Assembly: GCF_000469155.1 (NCBI RefSeq)
Contig: NZ_AWXE01000004.1
Coordinates: forward strand, 124,001 to 188,000
Origin: Candidatus Micropelagos thuwalensis
Lineage (GTDB): Bacteria; Pseudomonadota; Alphaproteobacteria; RS24
Direction: 5' to 3'
DNA length: 64,000 nt
This document shows positions 18,069 through 25,409 of this stretch, piece after piece. Below the pieces are notes generated by a model, which worked only from the letters and a program-made list of their open reading frames with translations, was not told the origin of the DNA and ran no database searches. The position numbers and the translations under genes were made by a program. Positions within the stretch are counted from its first letter, which is position 1; each line of letters starts with the position of its first letter.

Positions 18069-18087
18069 TTAGCATATATTATGCCAA
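18069..18087. promoter_or_regulatory. Operator copy C2, 30 bp from C1
   Basis: The sequence reads TTAGCATA-TAT-TATGCCAA, one mismatch from a perfect palindrome. The centre-to-centre distance from C1 is 30 bp, close to three helical turns, so two repressor dimers could sit on the same face of the DNA. Confidence 0.6.
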
Positions 18088-18160
18088 TATAACAACATTA
18101 ATTTTATCGCGACGAACTTTTTGCGCGACTGCCATATGGTGAAGCAAATAGGAGGCCGCT

Positions 18161-18454
18161 ATAACCGTTTACATTATTGCCCGTTTCAAAATTCATGACC
18201 GCGCCGGTTATGACCGCTATGAGGAAAACTTCATGCAAGTGTTTGAGCCGTTTAGCGGCACCATGCTGAGCGTCGATGAAGAGCCGACAATATTGTAGGG
18301 CGATTTCGACTTCACCCGCTCCGTACTGATTGAATTTCCTTCCGCCGAAAAGGCAATGGCATGGATGACCTCACCCGAATATCAAGAGATTGCCAAGCAC
18401 CGACTGGAAGCCAGCTTCGGCAATGCGATTATGGTGAAAAAGCTGGAAACCTAA
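18161..18454 (+). pseudogene. Inactivated DUF1330 family gene (start and stop mutations)
   Basis: In one uninterrupted register the 98 codons read as a DUF1330 protein beginning (I)TVYIIARFKIHDRAGY, later RSVLIEFPSAEKAMAW and ending AIMVKKLET, with TAA at 18452. Two lesions are visible: the codon after the good Shine-Dalgarno (GGAGG at 18151) is ATA where ATG is expected, and codon 46 is TAG (18296-18298) where GAG or a similar codon would fit. The reading register is otherwise intact, so the loss looks recent. It lies between operator C and the third GST-fold gene. Confidence 0.8.
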
Positions 18455-18481
18455 AGGCTCTTTATTATTTGAGGTTTTTTT

Positions 18482-19531
18482 ATGACGATCACGCAATCTA
18501 TACCCGACACGACACATAAATTGCACGGCATGCTAATGTCGCCGTTTTCTATGAAGTTGCGAGCTTACTTACGGTACCGCCGCATCCCCTTTCAGTGGTG
18601 CAATAATGCGCGTGCACATGAAATCGCCATGACGAAAGTCAGTACCTATATGGTGCCAGTGATTGAATACCCCGACGGTACATTCGAAAATGACTCAACG
18701 CCAATCATCGATAAGTTTGAAGAGAATATTACTGCACGTCGTACGGATCCTGAGAATGAAGCAGACGCCTTTCTCGCTTACTTGATCGAAGACTTCGCAG
18801 ACGAATGGTTGCTCTGGCCCTTCTTTATGCATCGTTGGCGTTTGGAGGCCGACCAAAAACACAACAGCCAATGGATTCTTTATGAGGCGCTGCAGGGCAA
18901 TGTCCACGATGATGATTTTGCCACTCAAAGTGAGTTTTGGGCCAATCGTCAAATACAAGGCATAAAATTGCTTTGTGGCAGTCCCGATTATGACGAGTTA
19001 CTAGACAACAGTCTGCAAGCGTTTTTGAGCATTATGGAAAAGGCGGTATCAAGAAGACTATTCTTCTTTGGTTCACGCCCATCACGTGCCGAAATCGCGA
19101 TTTACGGGATCCTCTCTCAAGAAATACAGGACCTTTCAGCTTCTTCATTTATGTATGAGAAGTACAGGTTCACCACGCGCTGGGTAAGTATTATTGACGA
19201 CATGAGTGGTGTGGAGGGAGACTGGGAGCCTCTAAGTACCGATACAGAAAAGCTCTTGACGTCACCGCTAGCAGAAATACTAAAGCTTAGCGGTAAATAT
19301 CATTTGCCGTTATTGCTTGCTAATGAAACAGCTCTCGCAAATGGCGAGGATGTATTTTCTTTTGATATCGATGGCACCGAGTTCACCCGCAGATCCCACA
19401 AACGCCATGAAACTTGTTTGCCCATGCTGCGAAAACGCTACGCTCAACTTTCGGGGGAGTCAAAGTACGCACTTAAAACCGTTCTCGAAGAAACAAACTG
19501 CTTGAAGTACCTGGCCGATGATGCCGCCTAG
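18482..19531 (+). CDS. Glutathione S-transferase-fold protein (paralogue 3)
   Basis: A 349-residue relative of the genes at 7471 and 9755. The N-terminal thioredoxin-like domain has LHGMLMSPFSMKLRAYLRYR and the cis-Pro strand TYMVPVIEYPDG with FENDSTPII. The helical domain carries LIEDFADEWLLW, FFMHRW and FGSRPSRAEIAIYGIL. It is closer to paralogue 1 than to paralogue 2 by these motifs and by length. It lies 27 bases after the dead DUF1330 gene and probably shares its promoter region with operators C1 and C2. The substrate is unknown. Confidence 0.85.
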   Translation: MTITQSIPDTTHKLHGMLMSPFSMKLRAYLRYRRIPFQWCNNARAHEIAMTKVSTYMVPVIEYPDGTFENDSTPIIDKFEENITARRTDPENEADAFLAYLIEDFADEWLLWPFFMHRWRLEADQKHNSQWILYEALQGNVHDDDFATQSEFWANRQIQGIKLLCGSPDYDELLDNSLQAFLSIMEKAVSRRLFFFGSRPSRAEIAIYGILSQEIQDLSASSFMYEKYRFTTRWVSIIDDMSGVEGDWEPLSTDTEKLLTSPLAEILKLSGKYHLPLLLANETALANGEDVFSFDIDGTEFTRRSHKRHETCLPMLRKRYAQLSGESKYALKTVLEETNCLKYLADDAA

Positions 19532-19610
19532 AGAGATCGGCCTGCAGTATAAGTTACCCTTCGGGGAAAATATGACATTCTGCAGGCATGTTCCCAAGCT
19601 GGGTATATGA

Positions 19611-19904
19611 GATGAAATTTGTGGCAAATCCATCCGTATCATCAGCGAGCGAGTCGGCGCTGTCGTCGCGCGTGGAGATGTTAAAGTAGGCTTTCAGCAA
19701 ATCAATGAAATCTTGCCGATTGACGGTATTGATTATGCCGGGCCGCTGCCTGACGCGATTCAAAAAATTACTATTTTCTCAACCGGCCTGAAGCGCGGCG
19801 GCAATAAAATGCTGGTGCAGAGGCTTATCAATTATCTGTTAGCCACCGATAAAATTGAGCTTATTGATACCACCGGGCTTGATTCGGTTGCCAAAGATTT
19901 ATAG
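19611..19904 (+). pseudogene. C-terminal remnant of a ModA-like substrate-binding protein
   Basis: From about 19611 to the TAG at 19902 one frame reads as the last ~95 residues of a molybdate-binding-protein-like (ModA/PBP II) protein: GAVVARGDVKVGFQQINEILP, then GPLPDAIQKITIFSTG and a final TGLDSVAKDL. Directly upstream in this frame there is a stop (TGA at 19608) and no usable start or N-terminal domain, so about two thirds of the gene is missing. It ends nine bases from the 3' end of the tRNA-Met gene. The family call rests on remembered motifs. Confidence 0.65.
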
Positions 19905-19912
19905 GAGAAATT

Positions 19913-19989
19913 TGGTAGCGGAGGAGGGACTTGAACCCCCGACACGCGGATTATGATTCCGCTGCTCTAACCAGCTGAGCTACTCCGCC
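19913..19989 (-). tRNA. tRNA-Met (CAU), elongator type
   Basis: Read on the minus strand, the 77 bases fold as a standard cloverleaf: acceptor 5' arm GGCGGAG pairing with CTCCGCT, a D-arm with AGCTCAGCTGGTTAGAGC, anticodon stem GCGGA/TCCGC with loop ATCATAA (anticodon CAU), T-arm GGGGGTTCAAGTCCC, discriminator A and encoded CCA. The body resembles elongator tRNA-Met of alphaproteobacteria. A tRNA-Ile2 (CAU, lysidine-modified) is the alternative but less likely by overall sequence. Confidence 0.93.
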
Positions 19990-20050
19990 CCTTCAAAACG
20001 TTGGACATATAAAACAAATCTTTGTTTCTTGCAATCGCCGTTTTGCGTGA

Positions 20051-21202
20051 CTATTGAGCTGATATGATCCAACCACCACCGAGAACACGTGCCGCTGGTC
20101 CTTCCTCAGCGCCATAAAATACACAAGCCTGACCGGGGGAAACCCCCTCTTCAGGTATATCCAAAGATACCTCAGCTCGCTGGCCTTGAAGTAGTGTCAG
20201 ATTAGCCCGTACCGGCGATCCGGTTGACCTGATTTTAACTTTTACATCTATAGGGTCAGAAAGCCTCTCACCCCCCAACCAATTGACTTCATCCAAAATA
20301 ATAGTTCGCCTTGCCAAAGCCTCTTTTGGGCCAACAATGACCTGTCTGGTGTCAGCATCGATGCGAACTACGTAAAGTGGCTCACCTATCGCCACACCGA
20401 GACCACGACGTTGGCCTACCGTGTAATGCAATACGCCCTGATGTTGCCCCAAAATATTGCCATACATGTCCACAATCTCCCCCGGTAAACTACAATCAGG
20501 TCTCAAGCGTTCAATAACTGATGCGTAGTCACCATTAGGAACAAAACAGATATCCTGACTGTCAGGCTTATCGGCTACTGGCAGGGCAAGTTTTGCAGCA
20601 AATTCTCTAATTTCATTTTTGGTGAGATGCGCCAGGGGAAAACGCAGAAACGATAATTGCTCGTGTGTGGTAGAAAAAAGAAAGTAAGATTGATCGCGCT
20701 TTTCATCAACAGGCCGACGCATTTGCCACTGACCGTCGTTAAAACTTGTCTCAATATAATGCCCAGTCACCAACGCCTCTGCCCCCAAATCTTTCGCCGT
20801 GGTAAGCAAATCTTTAAACTTCACTGTCTCGTTGCATTTAACACAGGGAATAGGCGTGTGCCCTGACAAATAAGTATCAGCAAAATTATCTATCACGCTT
20901 TCACGGAATAGGCTCTCATAATCAAGTACATAATGCGGAATATCCAACGAAGCGGCGACACTTCTCGCATCATGGATATCTTGACCTGCACAACAGGCAC
21001 CTTTACGTTTCGTTGCATCTCCGTGATCATACAGCTGAAGAGTTATACCTATAGTGTCATAACCAGCACGTTTAACAAGCGCAGCGGCGACCGAACTGTC
21101 AACGCCTCCGGACATTGCAACAACTACTCTCTGAGTAGACCGCATTTCTTTGTTTGAGCCCCCCTCGGAAAGCTCCAAGTCTATATCCGGTAAATCATTC
21201 AT
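20051..21202 (-). CDS. mnmA: tRNA-uridine 2-sulfurtransferase MnmA
   Basis: MnmA activates U34 of tRNA Lys/Glu/Gln with ATP and inserts sulfur. The PP-loop [18 protein letters not shown], the catalytic-Cys segment [12 protein letters not shown], the second Cys in [12 protein letters not shown] and the C-terminal [19 protein letters not shown] are all present; full length. The frame extends to an ATG at 21241. I prefer ATG at 21202 (MNDLPDID) because it gives an N-terminus of the usual size; neither has a clear RBS, and the next Met lies only eight residues before SGGVDSS. The neighbouring tRNA-Met gene is on the same strand downstream. Nothing is recognisable in the A+T-rich 21242-21468 gap. 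Confidence 0.95.
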   Translation of the reverse strand: MNDLPDIDLELSEGGSNKEMRSTQRVVVAMSGGVDSSVAAALVKRAGYDTIGITLQLYDHGDATKRKGACCAGQDIHDARSVAASLDIPHYVLDYESLFRESVIDNFADTYLSGHTPIPCVKCNETVKFKDLLTTAKDLGAEALVTGHYIETSFNDGQWQMRRPVDEKRDQSYFLFSTTHEQLSFLRFPLAHLTKNEIREFAAKLALPVADKPDSQDICFVPNGDYASVIERLRPDCSLPGEIVDMYGNILGQHQGVLHYTVGQRRGLGVAIGEPLYVVRIDADTRQVIVGPKEALARRTIILDEVNWLGGERLSDPIDVKVKIRSTGSPVRANLTLLQGQRAEVSLDIPEEGVSPGQACVFYGAEEGPAARVLGGGWIISAQ

Positions 21203-21468
21203 AACCAATATTTCTAATTCTGAGTCAGTAGATATTTCCATTAGATAAATCTTTTTAAGTTACTTTCTAGTTCGCTTGCTAGACCTCTAAAAGGCTGTAG
21301 TAATCCATTTAAAAGAGCATCTTATGGTAATTTCACCATCGCACATTACCTAGATTTTCAGATGCATAAAATCATCCGCGTAACAATTCAAATGATAATT
21401 ATATTCTATATATTTGATTATAATTCTTCTATTAAATTTAAAATACTTTGGCTCAGAAAATATGTTAA

Positions 21469-22299
21469 ATGCTTTTTATGCCCGATTTTGACTCTTCGAA
21501 TCCCAATCATATCTACTTCCTGTGCTCTCTAGCTTTAAAAGCTGGCAAAAATGCAATGGTGCATTTCCATAATGATATTGATGTAGAAACTAAAAGTAAC
21601 AACTCCCCCGTCACCATTGCAGATCGCGAGGGCGAAGAAATTATTATTCGGGGAATTAAATCGCAGTTTTCCAAAATTCAAATAATTGGGGAAGAAAGTT
21701 CTGAAAACGGCTTACCCGATAGAATTGAGGATAAATTCTTCCTTCTTGACCCACTTGATGGCACTAAAGAATTCATCAATAAGCGTACAGATTTCACAGT
21801 AAATATCGGTTTTATTGATAAAAGCGCACCTGTTAGTGGCATTGTGTATGCGCCGGCATTGAACCGCTTATTTTTCACATTGGATAATAAAGCATATGAA
21901 ACAAATATCGCGCCGGATGATAAAATTATCGATGACATAGACGCGTTATTTTCCACCTTGTCAAAAGCTAAAGAGATACGTGTTCGTCCGAAGCCAGATG
22001 ATGGGCTTGTGGTTGTCGCCAGCCGGTCACATCTCTCCCCTGACACCGAAGCTTTTTTGAAGAGTTTTACAGTCAAGGAAATCGTATCCGCGGGTTCATC
22101 TTTAAAGTTTTGCCTACTGGCTACTGGCGAAGCAGATATTTACCCCCGACATGGGCGCACAATGGAGTGGGATACAGCTGCAGCCCATGCACTTTTATGC
22201 GCGGCAGGCGGCATAGTGCACGACATTGACGGTACGATTTTGAGCTATGGCAAAATCGCAAGAGGACTTGATAATCCCTACTTTATTGCAAGCACTTAA
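21469..22299 (+). CDS. cysQ: 3'(2'),5'-bisphosphate nucleotidase CysQ (inositol monophosphatase family)
   Basis: A 276-residue Mg-dependent phosphatase. Key elements are the metal-binding GEESSENG, LLDPLDGTKEFINKRTDFTVNIG (the DPLDGT motif, with KEF typical of CysQ), and the C-terminal MEWDTAAAHALLCAAGG. CysQ removes 3'-phosphoadenosine 5'-phosphate, the by-product of sulfate assimilation and sulfotransfer; an inositol phosphatase is a less likely alternative. The start may be 21469 or the in-frame ATG at 21478. Its codon use follows the A+T-rich flank and not the catabolic cluster. Confidence 0.88.
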   Translation: MLFMPDFDSSNPNHIYFLCSLALKAGKNAMVHFHNDIDVETKSNNSPVTIADREGEEIIIRGIKSQFSKIQIIGEESSENGLPDRIEDKFFLLDPLDGTKEFINKRTDFTVNIGFIDKSAPVSGIVYAPALNRLFFTLDNKAYETNIAPDDKIIDDIDALFSTLSKAKEIRVRPKPDDGLVVVASRSHLSPDTEAFLKSFTVKEIVSAGSSLKFCLLATGEADIYPRHGRTMEWDTAAAHALLCAAGGIVHDIDGTILSYGKIARGLDNPYFIAST

Positions 22300-22309
22300 T
22301 AGGTTTATT

Positions 22310-22325
22310 TGGCATAAAAAATGCA
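22310..22325 (+). promoter_or_regulatory. Candidate sigma-54 promoter for the 58-residue ORF
   Basis: The sequence TGGCATAAAAAATGCA has GG at 22311-22312 and GC at 22323-22324, exactly ten bases apart as sigma-54 promoters require. The -12 element is ATGC where TTGC is usual, so it is the weakest of the eight sites listed here. It lies 34 bases before the ATG at 22359. Confidence 0.5.
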
Positions 22326-22358
22326 CTTCCTAGGCAGTTATTGCTTGGAGGCGAAACC

Positions 22359-22535
22359 ATGGATACGAAACTAAAAACAGAAACAGCTTTTACAGAAAAG
22401 TTTGTTCTACAAGTCACTTACTACAATGAAACTGATGAAGCAGAAGGTAGCATGCTCGTTCCGTTTAAAAATAGTGATGATGGCATTGTTGCTGATTTCC
22501 CAATGGCGGAAGAGCTTTCTAATCCAGGTGAATAA
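22359..22535 (+). CDS. Small acidic protein of 58 residues, function unknown
   Basis: MDTKLKTETAFTEKFVLQVT begins a short acidic protein with no recognised domain. I place the start at ATG 22359 because GGAGG lies eight bases before it; the frame is open back to TTG at 22341. It stands alone between cysQ and rpoN behind a candidate sigma-54 promoter. A short imperfect hairpin (22548-22569) follows the stop, without a T run. Confidence 0.6.
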   Translation: MDTKLKTETAFTEKFVLQVTYYNETDEAEGSMLVPFKNSDDGIVADFPMAEELSNPGE

Positions 22536-22651
22536 GCGCGTATATCCTAGCGAAGGAATATTCCTGCTAAAGCTCCTCATCAAGCAAACAAATTATGCCC
22601 CCAATAATGGGTTGATCGTGCCCGTGCTAAAACTTTAAATAAGTGCGTAAA

Positions 22652-24181
22652 TCAGCCGAGATTAGAAATCTTCGCACGTCGTCTGCGTTCAGTAGATGAC
22701 GGAATTTTCAAAAGTTGACGATATTTTGCAACGGTGCGACGCGCCAGACTAACCCCCTGCTTACTGATAATCTCAGCAATAGCATCATCACTGAGTGGAT
22801 CGGATGGTGTTTCCTGATTAACCAATTCCTGAATTTTATTTCTTACGGCAGCCGCAGACGCATTTTCGGTAGAGTCCGACTGACTGTTTAGAGATACACT
22901 GAAAAATGATTTCAGCGGAAAGCACCCTATTGGTGTTTCAATCATAATGCCTGATGTGACACGGCTCACCGTACTTTCATGCATACTGACTGCCTTTGCC
23001 ACATCCCTTAGAAGGAGAGGTTTTAAATATGTCGGGCCTTTATCCAGAAAAGCGGTTTGTTGTTTGATAATCTCGGCACTGATAATCAGCGTGGTATTAT
23101 TACGCTGTTCCATTGCCCGTTTAAGCCACCGCGCAGAAGAAAGCGCATTTGCACTAAACTCTAGCGCTTCTTTCTCTTTGATTTTACGATTAAGTTCTTC
23201 AGCATATTTTTCGTCTATAACGATGCCTGGCAAGGTTGAACGATTAAGGTCTACAACCCAGTTGCCATCCTTTTTAAACACCACCAGATCCGGAGCGTGA
23301 ATAATTTCATTGCTATCATCAAACTTCATACCTGGTTTCGGATCAAAACTGCGAACCGTGTCAAGCATGTCACGCAAGTCGGTTTCTGTGCATTTACATT
23401 TACGTTGCAATATATCCAGTTTGCCATGCGCCAGCAATTCCAGATGATTTAAAAAAACTTCAAATTGAGGAGTTATTTTTTGCTGCTCAAGAGCCTGCAA
23501 ACGCAAACATTCCTTGAGGTCGCGAGCAAAAATACCGGTTGGCTCAAGAGACTGAAGATTCTGCAAAATTGGCATTAAATCATCAATATCAAGACCTTTT
23601 TCCTCAGCAATATCTTCAAGGGGCTTTCCAAGCCATCCGCTAGGCTCAATATAGCTGGCCAGCACATAAGCAAGAATTTTTTGAGTTTCGGACATCTGGG
23701 AAAGCTCAATTTGCTTCTCAACATGAGCCACAAGCGAAATAGCACGTTCAGAGATCCGTGTCGAAATCATGTCCCAGTCATTTTCAGCTGCCTGAGACAT
23801 TGTGCTCATTTGCGAATTAAGACGCGACTCAAAATCAAACTCTGCACTTTCATACTGATTTGTCTCCTGAACATTCTCAGCAGTCGCCGGTGTTTTGTCT
23901 TCCACCATAGCCGTGCCATCCTGTATGGCTCTGTCTAGCCCTGTATCCGATGCTGCGCCGTTGAAGGCTTCAGCTTCCGACTCCTCTTGAATAGAAGGTA
24001 ATGTGTCATTATTGGTGTCAGCCTGTTGAACTTCCATAAACGGATTTTCAAGAGCTTCGGTTTCAAGATAGGTTTGCAAATCAAGATTGTTCATTTGCAA
24101 CATACGGATGGCCTGTTGCAAACGCGGTGTCATTACCATTGACTGCTTTTGCTTGAGCCGTAAAGACTGTGATAACTGCAT
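22652..24181 (-). CDS. rpoN: RNA polymerase sigma-54 factor RpoN
   Basis: A 509-residue sigma-54. Region I starts MQLSQSLRLKQKQSMVMTPRLQQAI, typical of the Gln-rich activator-interacting segment. An acidic region II follows, then the core-binding domain, an HTH with SMHESTVSRV, and the RpoN box ARRTVAKYR at residues 480-488, which contacts the -24 element. ATG at 24181 is chosen because GGGGAAG precedes it; the frame opens at a TTG five codons earlier. With eight GG-N10-GC promoters in this window and two activators at 42600 and 44007, this is probably the sigma factor for the flagellar locus. Confidence 0.97.
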   Translation of the reverse strand: MQLSQSLRLKQKQSMVMTPRLQQAIRMLQMNNLDLQTYLETEALENPFMEVQQADTNNDTLPSIQEESEAEAFNGAASDTGLDRAIQDGTAMVEDKTPATAENVQETNQYESAEFDFESRLNSQMSTMSQAAENDWDMISTRISERAISLVAHVEKQIELSQMSETQKILAYVLASYIEPSGWLGKPLEDIAEEKGLDIDDLMPILQNLQSLEPTGIFARDLKECLRLQALEQQKITPQFEVFLNHLELLAHGKLDILQRKCKCTETDLRDMLDTVRSFDPKPGMKFDDSNEIIHAPDLVVFKKDGNWVVDLNRSTLPGIVIDEKYAEELNRKIKEKEALEFSANALSSARWLKRAMEQRNNTTLIISAEIIKQQTAFLDKGPTYLKPLLLRDVAKAVSMHESTVSRVTSGIMIETPIGCFPLKSFFSVSLNSQSDSTENASAAAVRNKIQELVNQETPSDPLSDDAIAEIISKQGVSLARRTVAKYRQLLKIPSSTERRRRAKISNLG

Positions 24182-24398
24182 AACTTCCCCAATCAACTTA
24201 ACGCTACTTAACGCGGTGTATGCGGCTAAATCTCACAGCTTCACATGTGAATGCAAAAAAACAATTTGACGGGGTCAGGCGTCAGCAAAACGACAAAAAA
24301 ATATAATATTTACAATATCTTAACTTTTTCCTGACATTCTTAAAATTTGTCATGTCAAAATCCGGACAGGCATTTTGGTCATTTAACGCTTTTCCATC

Positions 24399-24414
24399 TG
24401 GCACTTTGTTTGCA
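24399..24414 (+). promoter_or_regulatory. Sigma-54 promoter upstream of the small membrane protein gene
   Basis: TGGCACTTTGTTTGCA matches the consensus closely: GG at 24400-24401, GC at 24412-24413, ten bases between. A start near 24425 would give a leader of about 33 bases before the ATG at 24458. Confidence 0.8.
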
Positions 24415-24457
24415 TATTGGAAGGGTGATTAGCGTTTGAAAAATTTGAGAGTTATTT

Positions 24458-24688
24458 ATGAGTGAACCGGAAAAACAGCCCTGTCGTAGGTGTTTCGTTA
24501 TCAGGTTTTTTATCTTGGGTGTTGTGATGCTCGCCCTGATTGGCTTACTTGGGGGCGATAAACTTGTCTATCTGCGCCATATCACACCAGAACTTGTTGC
24601 CACCATTATTATGATTGGCGGTATGCTGGGTTTTATCGGCAAGCTCATTCTCTGGCGGTTTTTCCCCGAAGATGAGGAAAATCTCTAA
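24458..24688 (+). CDS. Small two-helix membrane protein under a sigma-54 promoter
   Basis: A 76-residue protein with a Cys-containing N-terminus (KQPCRRCFVIRF), two transmembrane helices (about 18-36 and 46-68) and an acidic tail ending EDEENL. I do not recognise the family. It is a single-gene unit with a near-consensus sigma-54 promoter, divergent from rpoN and convergent with the DUF1566 gene. Coregulation with the flagellum is the simplest reading; a role in motility or in the envelope is only inference. Confidence 0.75.
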   Translation: MSEPEKQPCRRCFVIRFFILGVVMLALIGLLGGDKLVYLRHITPELVATIIMIGGMLGFIGKLILWRFFPEDEENL

Positions 24689-24697
24689 AGCCATTTC

Positions 24698-25237
24698 TCA
24701 TAGGCGGTCGCGAACCAATCTGACAGCCATTTCTTGTGTTGGGAAAAATCGACCATAACTGTGACCTGTGAAAAAATTCACAGTCCATTGATGGCGGGGC
24801 GCAAGGCGGTTGGGATCAGATGTCCAGTAAGGGCCACCAAACGTATCCGGGAAAATTTCTTCATTAATTTTCAAACCCGGACAAGTTTCACAAACAAGGG
24901 AAGAAAGTTCTTCTTTGGTCGGCAAACGCCATCCCGCCCCAAGTTGGTCATTCGCCTGTGCAATGGCCTGATCCGCTGTCTCAACCGAGATCTGCAGAAT
25001 CTCACCAATGCAATTTTCACCATTCCAGCGTTGGCCGATACTGCAACGCAACCATTCAATGCCAATCTCAAGATCAATGACCATCTGACCACGTGTCATA
25101 AACCTTGAAGTGTCATCCTCAGCATACATATCTGAAAAAGGAGAAAAAACAAGAACAGATAAAAAGCAGATGTACGGATAAGCACGCTTTTGTTTAAACA
25201 CGTGAAAAAGCTTATTTAACCGGACTATTTGCAACAT
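24698..25237 (-). CDS. Exported DUF1566 domain protein
   Basis: A 179-residue protein with an N-terminal hydrophobic export segment (about residues 20-38, preceded by KQKRAYPY) and a DUF1566/Lcl-C-type domain: GIEWLRCSIGQRWNGENC, then AGWRLPTKEELSSLV, then the terminal PYWTSD and RLVRDRL. DUF1566 proteins are widespread secreted or surface proteins of unknown role. Five Cys suggest disulfides in the periplasm. The ATG at 25237 is preferred over the GTG one codon before it. Confidence 0.75.
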   Translation of the reverse strand: MLQIVRLNKLFHVFKQKRAYPYICFLSVLVFSPFSDMYAEDDTSRFMTRGQMVIDLEIGIEWLRCSIGQRWNGENCIGEILQISVETADQAIAQANDQLGAGWRLPTKEELSSLVCETCPGLKINEEIFPDTFGGPYWTSDPNRLAPRHQWTVNFFTGHSYGRFFPTQEMAVRLVRDRL

Positions 25238-25357
25238 CACTTACTTACCTGTCACGCCTTTAGGCAATCAACTTGGTTATCATTATATGTTAAATCGCAA
25301 AAAAATGAGATAAATATTAAACTTCAAGTAACAAATATTTCGTAAATCTGTTTAGAT

Positions 25358-25373
25358 TGGTATTGAATTTGCA
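25358..25373 (+). promoter_or_regulatory. Sigma-54 promoter of motAB
   Basis: TGGTATTGAATTTGCA has GG at 25359-25360 and GC at 25371-25372 with the ten-base spacing and a consensus TTGCA -12 box. The motA ATG is 37 bases further on. Confidence 0.7.
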
Positions 25374-25409
25374 TTTATTAGTTGAGTTTTTTTTGTACAG
25401 GACAGTTCC

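Noticed and set aside
18296-18298. TAG in the DUF1330 frame as a recoded (pyrrolysine-type) codon
   Set aside because: The start codon of the same gene is also lost (ATA), no pylTS-like genes are visible, and no downstream structure suggests recoding; mutation is simpler.
19554-19763. 69-codon minus-strand frame over the ModA-like remnant
   Set aside because: The plus-strand frame there gives a recognisable substrate-binding-protein C-terminus; the minus frame has no convincing similarity and no RBS.
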